From: Rhodoferax sp. WC2427
Lineage (GTDB): Bacteria > Pseudomonadota > Gammaproteobacteria > Burkholderiales > Burkholderiaceae_C
Assembly (NCBI RefSeq): GCF_040822085.1
Contig: NZ_CP162006.1
Span: 124,001-188,000, forward strand
DNA: 64,000 nucleotides
Direction: 5' to 3'
Position numbers and translations under genes: made by a program. Below, piece by piece: positions 39,551-47,480 of this stretch (position 1 is its first letter; every line of letters begins with the position of its first letter). Under the pieces are notes generated by a model. It worked only from the letters and a program-made list of their open reading frames with translations, was not told where the DNA came from and searched no databases.

Positions 39551-40453
39551 TCACGGTGCCACTACCAGCTCTTTGGTGCGCTCCTGCCGCACCACCCAGA
39601 GCCCGCAGGCAATCACGATGGCCCCGCCCAGCAGCGTGCTCTGGTCGGGTGCGGACTGCCACAGCAGACCGTCCAGCGCCACACCCCAGGCCAGCGCGGT
39701 GTACTCGAATGGTGCCACCACGGCGGCCTGCCCGTAGCGAAACGCCTGCGTGATCGCCAACTGCCCGGCAAAGCCGCTCACCGCGATCACCGCCAGCACC
39801 GGCGCGTCTGCAGGCAGCACCGCCACCCAGTGCGGCCAGGCCAGCACCCCGGCCCCCACCGCCAGCCCGCCGGTGCCCCAGAACACCAGCGCGGCGCTGG
39901 AATCGGTGCGGCTCAGCACCCGGCTGGTCACCGACGACACCGCGTAGCACACGGCCGAGCCCAGCACCGCCAGCGCGCCCAGCGACAGGAACGCCCCCTG
40001 GTCGGGCCGCAGCGCCACCACCACGCCGCACAGCCCGCCCGCCAGCGCCCACCAGTGGCGCGGCCGCACGCGCTCCTGCAGCACCGGGATCGACAGCACC
40101 GTGATCAGCAGCGGGGCGATGAAAAAGATGGTGTAGGCCTCGGCCAGCCCCAGCGTGCGCAGCGCCGTCACAAACAGCGACAGCATCGCCACCCCAATCA
40201 CCATCCTCAGCAAATGCAGCGGCCAGCGGATTTTCAGCAGGCTGGGCAGCTCCCGGCGCCACAGCACGTACAAGGCCACCAGCGGCAGCGCCACCAGCCC
40301 GCGCATCGAAGCCACCTGCAGGGGAGGGTAGTGGTGGCTCAGGGTTTTCAGGGCGGCGTCCATCACCGAGAAGGAGCCCACGGCAATCACCATGGCCAGG
40401 ATGCCGCGCAGATTGGCGGCGGAGACAGAAGCAGAAGCAGGGGGGGTGGGCAA
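39551..40453 (-). CDS. EamA/DMT family transporter
   Basis: A 300-residue inner-membrane protein with ten hydrophobic helices in two EamA repeats, typical of drug/metabolite exporters. The first repeat includes FSVMDAALKTLSHHYPP and the second FEYTALAWGVALDGLLW. The frame begins with TTG at 40453 preceded by GGAG; an internal ATG at 40393 would cut the first helix. The substrate is unknown. It is divergent from the thioesterase gene, with about 75 bp between them. Confidence 0.88.
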   Translation of the reverse strand: MPTPPASASVSAANLRGILAMVIAVGSFSVMDAALKTLSHHYPPLQVASMRGLVALPLVALYVLWRRELPSLLKIRWPLHLLRMVIGVAMLSLFVTALRTLGLAEAYTIFFIAPLLITVLSIPVLQERVRPRHWWALAGGLCGVVVALRPDQGAFLSLGALAVLGSAVCYAVSSVTSRVLSRTDSSAALVFWGTGGLAVGAGVLAWPHWVAVLPADAPVLAVIAVSGFAGQLAITQAFRYGQAAVVAPFEYTALAWGVALDGLLWQSAPDQSTLLGGAIVIACGLWVVRQERTKELVVAP

Positions 40454-40527
40454 GCGGGAGACTCCGGACGCGCGGGGCGTGGTTTATAAGAACGGGTTCG
40501 TTTATATCTCTTACTGGAGTTTTCCCC

Positions 40528-40953
40528 ATGCCCATCTGGAAGCAGCCTTTCTCCGTCGAAATCTGTACCGCCGGTGCCGTCGGCACCGCCATCGCCCACC
40601 TGGGCATCGAGTTTCTGGAGGTGGGCGACGACTTCGTGCGCGCCCGCGTGCCGGTGGACCACCGCACCTGCCAGCCCTACGGCCTGCTGCACGGCGGCGT
40701 CAGCGTGGTGCTGGCCGAAACCCTGGGCTCCATTGGCGCCATGTACGCCGCCCCCGAAGGCCACCGCGCCGTGGGCCTGGACATCAACGCCAACCACCTG
40801 CGCGGCGCCACCCACGGCTGGGTCACCGGCACCGCCCGCCCGGTCCACATCGGCCGCACCACCCAGGTCTGGGCCATCGAGCTGGTGGACGACGCAGGTA
40901 ATTTGACCTGCGTCTCGCGCATCACCATGGCCATACTGGCGCCGAAGGTTTAA
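40528..40953 (+). CDS. PaaI-type hotdog-fold thioesterase
   Basis: A 141-residue hotdog thioesterase that hydrolyses acyl-CoA thioesters. It has the signature YGLLHGGVSVVLAETLGS (about residues 51-68), whose catalytic acid is the glutamate in AETLGS, followed by GLDINANHLRG. This is the MenI/EntH/PaaI group. TGGAG lies before the ATG. A palindromic repeat follows the stop. Substrate range cannot be resolved from sequence. Confidence 0.9.
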   Translation: MPIWKQPFSVEICTAGAVGTAIAHLGIEFLEVGDDFVRARVPVDHRTCQPYGLLHGGVSVVLAETLGSIGAMYAAPEGHRAVGLDINANHLRGATHGWVTGTARPVHIGRTTQVWAIELVDDAGNLTCVSRITMAILAPKV

Positions 40954-40958
40954 GGGCA

Positions 40959-41012
40959 AAAAGTGGCTCCAGCGCTTGTTCTATAGGCGTGAGCAGCTAT
41001 CAAAAAAATAGC
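40959..41012. repeat. Palindromic repeat, copy 11
   Basis: AAAGTGGCTCCAGCGCTTGTT and GGCGTGAGCAGCTAT with trailing AATAGC form a diverged copy of the family, directly after the thioesterase gene. Confidence 0.7.
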
Positions 41013-41067
41013 GAGCATAATGGACCTTGGGGCGCATCCAATGGATTGCATTTGGACTGGTTGGCCA

Positions 41068-41095
41068 CCTTGGGGGAACTCACTGCCCCCCAAGG
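41068..41095. other. Strong hairpin upstream of the HPF-like gene
   Basis: CCTTGGGGG (41068-41076) and CCCCCAAGG (41087-41095) form a perfect 9-bp stem with a 10-nt loop. It sits 60 bp before the HPF-like start and lacks a T-tract, so it is more likely a leader structure than a terminator. Confidence 0.5.
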
Positions 41096-41155
41096 GCTCT
41101 ACCTAACAGCAAGGGCATCCTCGGTGCGCTGCCATAACCCCTACCAGGAGACTCT

Positions 41156-41503
41156 ATGCAGATCCAATTCAACACCGACCACAACATCGAAGGCCATGAA
41201 GGCTTGGCGGCCCACGTGACCGGGGTGGTGCAGCACGCGCTGGCGCGGCTCAGCGCACACATCACCCGCGTCGAGGTGCACCTGAGCGATGAAAACAGCG
41301 ACAAGAACAGCCACCAGGACAAGCGCTGCATGCTCGAAGCCCGCCTGGAAGGCCGTCCGCCCGTGGCCGTGACGCACCATGCCGACACGTTGCACAAGGC
41401 GGTGGATGGCGCGGCAGACAAGCTCACCCGCAAGATCGACGACCTGCTGCACAAGCTGCACGACCAGAAGACCCGCGGCGACGCGCTGGTCCTGCCAGAG
41501 TAG
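41156..41503 (+). CDS. HPF/RaiA-like ribosome-associated protein
   Basis: A 115-residue S30AE-type protein. It has a beta-alpha fold with ITRVEVHLSDENSDKN near residue 40, MLEARLEGRPPVAVTHHADTLHKAVDGAADKLTRKI split over residues 62-97, and a C-terminal helix. Family members bind the 30S subunit and help hibernate ribosomes in stationary phase. AGGAG precedes the ATG. The gene is monocistronic, between a hairpin-bearing leader and a convergent transglutaminase gene 4 bp away. Confidence 0.85.
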   Translation: MQIQFNTDHNIEGHEGLAAHVTGVVQHALARLSAHITRVEVHLSDENSDKNSHQDKRCMLEARLEGRPPVAVTHHADTLHKAVDGAADKLTRKIDDLLHKLHDQKTRGDALVLPE

Positions 41504-41507
41504 AAAA

Positions 41508-42299
41508 TTAACCAGGTGACAGGTCCACTGTCACCTGCATCTGCTGCACCTCCAGCGGCGTACTGCCGTAGTCGGAGATAAACGCCACATCCGCCGCGTC
41601 CCGCCCGTAGGCCATCACGATGCGCCCGCCGCGCGGCTGGGTCTGGGTGGCGTCGAAGGTGTACCAGCGCTCCCCCACAAACACCTCGAACCAGGCGTGC
41701 AGGTCCATCGGGGCCAGCCCGTACAGGTAGCCCACGACGATGCGCGCGGGCAGGCGCAGGCTGCGGCACAGGGCGATACCCACATGCGCGAAGTCGCGGC
41801 ACACGCCCGCGCCCTGGGACAGCGTGTCCAGGGCATCGGTGGAGCCGCTGCTCACGCCGTACTGGTAGGTGAGGTTCGCGTGGATCCAGGCGCGGATGGC
41901 TTCCGCCTGGTCGTAGCCGGGCAGTGCATTGCCGACGATGCCCAGCGCCCGTTCGGCCATCTTGTCCGACGGGCAGTAGCGGCTTTGCAGCAGGTACAGC
42001 AGCACGTTGTCGGGCAGCCATTGCGTGGGAGTGGGGGCGGCGTGCGGGGCGACGGCAATGTCGGCATCCACTTCGGCGGTGACCGACAAGGCCATGTGGG
42101 CGGGGCCGGGCGGCAGCACCATGCGCTGGCACAGGTTGCCGTAGACATCGGTGTAGTCCACGCGCGGCACCCAGGGTTGCACCTCGAAGTTTTCCTGCAG
42201 GATGTGCTGGGCCTCGCCGTGGCTGGCCCGCAGCATGGCCACCAGCGGGCATTCGGCGGCGTTGTGGACCGACAGGGTGCAGGTGGCAGTGAGTTGCAT
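41508..42299 (-). CDS. Transglutaminase-like cysteine protease family protein
   Basis: A 263-residue cytoplasmic protein with an N-terminal beta domain (bacterial transglutaminase-like N region) and a core with the Cys-His-Asp triad. The cysteine is in GAGVCRDFAHVG, the histidine in MDLHAWFEVFVGERWY and the aspartate in FDATQTQP. ATG 42299 is chosen; a TTG five codons earlier extends the frame. Such proteins often lie with alpha-E and circularly permuted ATP-grasp genes, which are absent here. Substrate unknown. Confidence 0.88.
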   Translation of the reverse strand: MQLTATCTLSVHNAAECPLVAMLRASHGEAQHILQENFEVQPWVPRVDYTDVYGNLCQRMVLPPGPAHMALSVTAEVDADIAVAPHAAPTPTQWLPDNVLLYLLQSRYCPSDKMAERALGIVGNALPGYDQAEAIRAWIHANLTYQYGVSSGSTDALDTLSQGAGVCRDFAHVGIALCRSLRLPARIVVGYLYGLAPMDLHAWFEVFVGERWYTFDATQTQPRGGRIVMAYGRDAADVAFISDYGSTPLEVQQMQVTVDLSPG

Positions 42300-42373
42300 G
42301 CGCGTGGTTCCCAAAAAGCTGCCAGCTTAGACCTGCCGGTGTGACAAGGATGTAGGAGGAGGGCCCTAAATTT

Positions 42374-43300
42374 TCAGCTTGCCCAGGCCGGCTCCAGGCC
42401 GTGGTGCAGGGCGGCGCGCAGCACTTCGGCAAAGCGCCGCAGCTTGGCCGGGTAAAACTGGGCGTAGGGGTAGAGCAGCACCATCGGCAAAGGGGCGGCA
42501 TGCCATTCGGGCAGCAGGTGCACCAACGTGCCGTTGGCCACGTCGTCGGCCACCGCCCAGGCCGAGGCCACGCACACGCCCAGGCCCATCAGCGCGGCGT
42601 TGCGCATGGCAAACAGGCTGTCGGTGCTGATGCGCGGCTGCAGCGCCAGGCGGTGTTGCGTGCCGCTGCGGTGCTCCAGGCTGATTTCGTTGCGGTAGAA
42701 GGTGCGCAGCGCCAGCCAGGGCAGGGCGGCCAGGTCCTCGGCATGGGTGGGCCGGGGGCCGTCGCCCAGCAGGCTGGGGGCGGCCACCACGATGCGCGGA
42801 ATCTCGGCCAGCTTGACCGACACCACGGTGGGGTCGTCCACCGCGCCGACGTGGATGGCGCAGTCGATGCCGTCGGCAATGAAGTTGGGTGTGCCGTCGT
42901 GCAGCAGCCATTCCACCGCCACCCGGGGGTAGCGGCGCAGGTACTCGGCCAGCGGGGTGATGAGCTGCTGCTGGCCAAAGGCGTGCGGGGCCATCACGCG
43001 CAGCGTGCCCTCGGGCACATCGTGGCTGCCGCGCAGGTCGGCCTCGAACGCGTCCCAGCGTCCCAGCAGCTCCTTGGCCCGGGCAAAGCAGCGGCTGCCG
43101 TCCTCGGTGAGCTGCATGGCATGGGTGGAGCGCTGCAGCAGCTTGATGCCCAGCGAGCGCTCCAGCGCCTGCAGGCGGCGGCTCACCGTGGGCTGGGTGG
43201 CGCCCATCTGCAGCGCCGCCGCCGACAGGCTGCCCGCCTCGACGATGCGCACAAAGGTTTGCATCAGCTCGATGCGGTCGGGGGTGGTCTTCATGCGCAT
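42374..43300 (-). CDS. LysR family transcriptional regulator
   Basis: A 308-residue LysR protein with an N-terminal winged HTH (SLSAAALQMGATQPTVSRRLQALE around residues 23-46) and a C-terminal effector-binding domain. It is of the CrgA-like group common in Burkholderiales. It is divergent from the MFS transporter gene at 43391, with 90 bp between starts, and probably controls it. The start is ambiguous between two ATGs six bases apart. Confidence 0.93.
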   Translation of the reverse strand: MRMKTTPDRIELMQTFVRIVEAGSLSAAALQMGATQPTVSRRLQALERSLGIKLLQRSTHAMQLTEDGSRCFARAKELLGRWDAFEADLRGSHDVPEGTLRVMAPHAFGQQQLITPLAEYLRRYPRVAVEWLLHDGTPNFIADGIDCAIHVGAVDDPTVVSVKLAEIPRIVVAAPSLLGDGPRPTHAEDLAALPWLALRTFYRNEISLEHRSGTQHRLALQPRISTDSLFAMRNAALMGLGVCVASAWAVADDVANGTLVHLLPEWHAAPLPMVLLYPYAQFYPAKLRRFAEVLRAALHHGLEPAWAS

Positions 43301-43390
43301 AGCGTATAGGCATTGTGCCCAGTGTGGGCGTTCCCTGTGTGGCTGGATTCAAGGACACTCGCGGCATCCGACAATTTCAGGGTTTTCACC

Positions 43391-44593
43391 ATGTCTTCTA
43401 CCGTTATGACGCATAACCAAACCACGGCTCTGCCCGGTGCGCTGGTCCTGCTACTGGCCGCAGGCGCGGGCCTGGCCGCTGCCGCGCTGTACTACAGCCA
43501 GCCCATGCTGGGCGTGCTGGCGGGCGAGTTCCAGGCGTCGCCAGTGGCCATCGGCCTGGTGCCCACGCTGACGCAACTGGGCTACGCCCTGGGCCTGATC
43601 CTGCTGGCCCCGCTGGGCGACCGGTTTGACCGCCGCCGCATCATCCTGGGCAAGGCGGCGATTTTGTGCATTGCGCTGCTGACGGCGGCGGCGGCGCCGT
43701 CGATTGGCGTGCTGCTGGCGGCCAGCCTGGCGATTGGCATCTCGGCCACCCTGGCGCAGGACATCGTGCCCGCCGCCGCCACGCTGGCGCCGGAATCCAG
43801 CCGCGGCAAGACCGTGGGCACGGTGATGACCGGGCTGCTGCTGGGCATTTTGCTGTCGCGGGTGGTGTCGGGCTTTGTGGCCGAGCACGCGGGCTGGCGG
43901 GGCATGTTCGTGGTGGCGGCGCTCAGCATCGCCTTGCTGGGCGTGGCGGTGTGGCGCGGCCTGCCGCGCTTTGTGCCGACCACGCAAATGCCTTACCTGG
44001 CGCTGATGGCCAGCCTGTTCACGCTGCTGCAGCGCCATGCCGGTTTGCGCCGCGCCGCCCTGGCCCAGGGCCTGCTGAGTGTGGCCTTCAGCGCGTTCTG
44101 GTCCACGCTGGCGGTGATGCTGCACGCCGCGCCCTTCCACCTGGGCAGTGCCGCCGCCGGAGCGTTTGGCCTGGCGGGTGCAGCCGGTGCGCTGGCCGCG
44201 CCGCTGGCCGGCAAGGTGGCCGACCGCAAGGGCCCCGAGGTGGTGACGCGCATCGGTGCGGGCCTGGTGGTGGTGGCCTTTTTGGCCATGGCCCTCGGTG
44301 GCATGGACGCTGGCGGCCCGCTGTGGCTGATCGCCTTGGGCGCGGTGGTGTTCGACCTGGGCGTGCAGGCCAGCCTGATTGCCCACCAGACCATCGTCTA
44401 CAGCCTGGAGCCCGCCGCCCGCAGCCGCCTGAATGCGGTGCTGATGGGCAGCATGTTCATCGGCATGGCCAGCGGTGCCTGGCTGGGCAGCCAGGCCCTG
44501 GCGCAGTGGGGCTGGCCGGGCGTGTGCGGCCTGGCGGCACTGGCCGGTGGGGTGGCGCTGGCGGTGCGGCTGTGGCCTAAAGCCCAGGCCTAA
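43391..44593 (+). CDS. MFS transporter
   Basis: A 400-residue major facilitator with 12 hydrophobic helices and the signature loop APLGDRFDRRRIILGK near residue 75. It resembles YnfM/Bcr-type exporters. The ATG at 43391 is chosen over an upstream in-frame ATG at 43313, which would lie in the promoter region shared with the LysR gene. The substrate is unknown; control by the divergent LysR is likely. Confidence 0.88.
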   Translation: MSSTVMTHNQTTALPGALVLLLAAGAGLAAAALYYSQPMLGVLAGEFQASPVAIGLVPTLTQLGYALGLILLAPLGDRFDRRRIILGKAAILCIALLTAAAAPSIGVLLAASLAIGISATLAQDIVPAAATLAPESSRGKTVGTVMTGLLLGILLSRVVSGFVAEHAGWRGMFVVAALSIALLGVAVWRGLPRFVPTTQMPYLALMASLFTLLQRHAGLRRAALAQGLLSVAFSAFWSTLAVMLHAAPFHLGSAAAGAFGLAGAAGALAAPLAGKVADRKGPEVVTRIGAGLVVVAFLAMALGGMDAGGPLWLIALGAVVFDLGVQASLIAHQTIVYSLEPAARSRLNAVLMGSMFIGMASGAWLGSQALAQWGWPGVCGLAALAGGVALAVRLWPKAQA

Positions 44594-44640
44594 AATAGGC
44601 CGCTCACGCTTATTCCATCAGCATGAGCAGCTATATTTTT
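44593..44640. repeat. Palindromic repeat, copy 12
   Basis: AAAATAGGCCGCTCACGCTTATT and AGCATGAGCAGCTATA arms around CCATC, each part shorter than a full copy. It lies between two MFS genes transcribed in the same direction. Confidence 0.75.
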
Positions 44641-44660
44641 AAAAGCAAACCTCTTTGTCC

Positions 44661-45836
44661 ATGGCCCCACTGACCACCACCCACTGGCCCCGCGTGCTCA
44701 CCCTGTGGCTGTGCGGCGTGGCGGCGGCGATGCAGTTTTCCAAGGTGTCGTTTGCCTTCCAGACCCTGCAGGCCACCTACGCGGCCACGCCTGCGGCGAT
44801 GGGCTGGATTTTGTCCACCGTGGGCATGGTGGGGCTGGTGTTTGGCGTGACCATGGGCTTGTGTGCCCCGGCCATCGGCTACCGGCGCCTGCTGTTGGTG
44901 GGCATGGGGCTGGGGGCCGTGCTGGCCGGGGTGCAGTCGCTGGAGCCGCCGTTTGCGCTGTTGTGGCTGACGCGGCTGCTGGAAGGCGTGTCGCAACTGG
45001 CGGTGGTGGTGGCCGCGCCCACGCTCATCATGCAGCACAGCGCGCCACAGCACCGCGCCATCGCCATGGGGCTGTGGAGCACCTTTGTGGGCGTGGCGTT
45101 TGCACTCACCGCGGCGGGCGGGGGCTGGGTGCTGGCGCATCTCCAACTGGGTGGTTTGATGGCCGTGCACGCCCTGGCCATGGCGCTGATGGGCTGCACG
45201 GTGCTGTGGCTGCTGCCCCGCGACAGCGCCTCCACCCAGCCTTGGCCCACGCTGGCCAGCCTGCCGCAGCTGCATGCGCGCATCTACAGCCAGTGGGCCA
45301 CGGCGCTGCCGGGCTGCTGCTTCTTTTTCTACACCGCCACCGCCATTGCCCTGCTGACCTTTATTCCGCCCTACGCCGGGGCCGACCGCGCCTGGCTGCC
45401 GGTGCTGCTGCCGTTGCTCAGCATTGGTGGCAACTTTTTGGCGGGCTGGTTGGCCCAGTCGGTGCTGCGGCCCTCCACGCTGGTACCGCTGGCGTTTGCG
45501 GGTGTTGCCGCTGCCGGGCTGGCGCTGGGGCTGTGCCTGTGGCAGGGCTTGCCGATTGCGCCAGTGGCCTTGCTGTTGATGGCGCTGGTGGGCCTGGCGG
45601 GCGGTTCCGCGTTTGCACTGGTGCCATATTTGAGCGACGCGCAGCCGGTGCAGGCCCGCGCCACCGGGGCGGTCGCGCAAATGGGCAACCTGGGCTCCAC
45701 CCTGGGCCCGCCGGTGTTTGCCTACGCCATCGCGGGGCTGGGTCCGCTGGGCCTGGTGCTGCCGCTGCTGGTGTGGGCGCTGGCTGGTTTAAGCTTGGCC
45801 ACCTGGGGCCTGCGCCGCCACTTTGCACCTCAATAA
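44661..45836 (+). CDS. MFS transporter (CynX/NimT-like)
   Basis: A 391-residue major facilitator with about 12 hydrophobic helices. Conserved features include ILSTVGMVGLVFGVTMGL in the second helix and VTMGLCAPAIGYRRLL in the following loop. It lies 67 bp after the previous MFS gene but is not its close copy. The gene ends 13 bp before the GST start. The substrate is unknown. Confidence 0.87.
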   Translation: MAPLTTTHWPRVLTLWLCGVAAAMQFSKVSFAFQTLQATYAATPAAMGWILSTVGMVGLVFGVTMGLCAPAIGYRRLLLVGMGLGAVLAGVQSLEPPFALLWLTRLLEGVSQLAVVVAAPTLIMQHSAPQHRAIAMGLWSTFVGVAFALTAAGGGWVLAHLQLGGLMAVHALAMALMGCTVLWLLPRDSASTQPWPTLASLPQLHARIYSQWATALPGCCFFFYTATAIALLTFIPPYAGADRAWLPVLLPLLSIGGNFLAGWLAQSVLRPSTLVPLAFAGVAAAGLALGLCLWQGLPIAPVALLLMALVGLAGGSAFALVPYLSDAQPVQARATGAVAQMGNLGSTLGPPVFAYAIAGLGPLGLVLPLLVWALAGLSLATWGLRRHFAPQ

Positions 45837-45849
45837 CCACCACCACACC

Positions 45850-46500
45850 ATGCTGCAACTCCACTACGCCCCCAGCACCGCCGCCATGGCGCCGCACATC
45901 CTGCTGGAAGAAATCGGCCTGCCGTTTGAACTGCTGTTGGTCGACACCAGCGCAGGCGCACACAAGGCCCCGGCCTATCTGGCACTCAACCCCAACGGCC
46001 TGGTGCCGGTACTGACCGACGGCGACCTGGTGCTGTTCGAGTCCGCCGCCATCTGCCTGCACCTGTGCGACAGCCACCCCGCCGCGGGCCTGGCCCCGGC
46101 GGTGGGCACCGTGGAGCGCGCCCATTTCTACAAGTGGCTGGTGTGGATGACCAACACCTTGCAAAGCACGCTGATCGCCTACTTCTACCCGCACCGCTGG
46201 GTCAACCCCGGCAACACCGCCGCTGCCGCCGAAGTAAAGGCCCAGGCCGAGCACCGGGTCAGCGGCCTGCTGGCGCAACTCGATGCCGAGCTGGCCCGCC
46301 ACGGCGGCCCCTGGCTGCTGGGCCCCACCTACTCCGCGCTGGACGCCTACGCGCTGATGCTCTGCCGCTGGACCCGCAACTTCGCCAGCGCCCCGGCGCG
46401 CACCTATCCGCACCTGGGGCCGTACCTGCAGACGGTGCTGGCGCGCCCGGCGGTGCAGCGGGTGTTTGCCACAGAGCAGTTGGCGCAGCCTTGGGTTTGA
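45850..46500 (+). CDS. Glutathione S-transferase family protein
   Basis: A 216-residue cytosolic GST with an N-terminal thioredoxin-like domain (YAPSTAAMAPHILLEEIG with the usual serine region, cis-proline in NGLVPVL, and FESAAICLHL for glutathione gamma-glutamyl binding) and a C-terminal helical domain. It starts 13 bp after the MFS gene without a visible Shine-Dalgarno sequence, so it may be translated by coupling. The electrophile substrate is unknown. Confidence 0.9.
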   Translation: MLQLHYAPSTAAMAPHILLEEIGLPFELLLVDTSAGAHKAPAYLALNPNGLVPVLTDGDLVLFESAAICLHLCDSHPAAGLAPAVGTVERAHFYKWLVWMTNTLQSTLIAYFYPHRWVNPGNTAAAAEVKAQAEHRVSGLLAQLDAELARHGGPWLLGPTYSALDAYALMLCRWTRNFASAPARTYPHLGPYLQTVLARPAVQRVFATEQLAQPWV

Positions 46501-46502
46501 TT

Positions 46503-46558
46503 TTGTAGATAAAAAGTGCCGCTGGCGCTTATGGAATGGGCGTGAGCCGCTACGAAAA
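46503..46558. repeat. Palindromic repeat, copy 13
   Basis: AAAAAGTGCCGCTGGCGCTTAT and GGCGTGAGCCGCTACG arms around GGAAT, directly after the GST gene. Beyond it, the gene-poor gap up to 46811 holds only a possible 20-codon frame and a hairpin. Confidence 0.75.
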
Positions 46559-46740
46559 TGAGAGTATTGCGTGTGGCGCTCTTTTGAAGGAACCGTGCCG
46601 CCGTGTGGGTGGGGCGAAGCTTCACCGGGCTATAGTGGTTCGGCGTTTTGTCTGCGGGGTTTGTCGGGGTTTTAAACCCTGTATAAAAACCGGATCACCC
46701 TATGGGAAACACGTCGGCAAGCCACTTTCAGGAGATTTCG

Positions 46741-46803
46741 ATGGATGATTCAAACCTCAGTCGCGGATGTAAACCTCAGGGTTTGCGGCGTACATCGCGT
46801 TAA
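46741..46803 (+). CDS. Possible 20-codon leader peptide frame
   Basis: An ATG at 46741 preceded by CAGGAG (6-bp spacing) opens a 20-residue frame beginning MDDSNLSRGCKPQG and ending before the next gene. The same DNA can form a hairpin between GATGTA (near 46771) and TACATC (near 46794). No homology is recognised. It could be a translated leader of the following membrane protein or chance. Confidence 0.3.
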   Translation: MDDSNLSRGCKPQGLRRTSR

Positions 46804-46811
46804 AACCCTTC

Positions 46812-47252
46812 ATGTCCTGCGCCTTCATCATCACAGTGGTTGCCGCGTCTGTCGGTCTGTTGTCTGGCTTGTGGCTTTGTTATCCAACGGCAGCACAGAA
46901 CCCGCATAGCCTTGCGTGGGTTGCGAGTCCGCCGAACAAAGCTACTGAAGGGATGACCGCTCTAGCAATTGCTCAATCAGCACAGTACTCAGTTGGAGGG
47001 CTGCTTCTTGTCTTTGCGTTTTTTCTTCAAGTGCTGGCAGCTTTAGCGCCGCAAGCCACGATTCAAGCGTCGAATCCAATCCTTCAATCCAGTCTTTATG
47101 TTGTTGCCGCCATCGTTGCACTTGTGTCTCTTGTCGTCCTTGCGCCACTTTCTTTCGTCGCCTACCAATGGCGCGTAAAGGCAATGCACCGGAAAGTACG
47201 AGCAGCAGAAGAGCACTTAGCAAACTTTCCACGTCTTACCCCTCTTCCATGA
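46812..47252 (+). CDS. Hypothetical two-helix membrane protein (cassette-like)
   Basis: A 146-residue protein with three hydrophobic segments: residues about 3-22, 57-78 (GGLLLVFAFFLQVLAALA) and 95-118 (VVAAIVALVSLVVLAPLSFV). The base composition and codon use (TTT, CAA, AGT) are visibly less GC-rich than the flanks. The stop is followed within about 10 bp by an attC-like structure, and the gene starts after a GTTAAAA-like box. Small membrane proteins of this kind are common in integron gene cassettes. The function is unknown. Confidence 0.7.
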   Translation: MSCAFIITVVAASVGLLSGLWLCYPTAAQNPHSLAWVASPPNKATEGMTALAIAQSAQYSVGGLLLVFAFFLQVLAALAPQATIQASNPILQSSLYVVAAIVALVSLVVLAPLSFVAYQWRVKAMHRKVRAAEEHLANFPRLTPLP

Positions 47253-47262
47253 GTGGAAGCCG

Positions 47263-47318
47263 TTTTAACTGGTCGCCTGAGTCGGATCGCTATGCGCCCG
47301 CTCGGCTTCAACGTTAGT
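47263..47318. other. attC-like integron recombination site
   Basis: It begins TTTTAAC and ends GTTAGTC, each near the attC R-box consensus (RYYYAAC/GTTRRRY, with the AAC and GTT triplets kept). Between them are a TGAGTCGGA-type box and GGCTTCAAC directly before the final GTTAG. The order R'', L'', loop, L', R' and the 56-bp length fit a short attC site. No integrase gene is in the window. Confidence 0.5.
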
Positions 47319-47384
47319 CGCCTTGCCGCTTGCCACGCATCTGGTTCTTACGCGGCAGTGAGCGCAGCGTAGCAACCATCTTCA

Positions 47385-47445
47385 GATAAAAAGTACTGCT
47401 AGCGCTTATGGAATAAGCGCTAGCAGCTCCCAAAACAATAGCTAC
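47385..47445. repeat. Palindromic repeat, copy 14 (best palindrome)
   Basis: CTGCTAGCGCTTAT and ATAAGCGCTAGCAG are perfect 14-bp arms (47396-47409 and 47413-47426) around GGA. An AATAGCTAC box follows. This is the cleanest copy of the family and sits between the cassette islet and radA. Confidence 0.9.
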
Positions 47446-47480
47446 TGTGTTTTTACACAGCCTTCGGCTATAGTCGCTGC

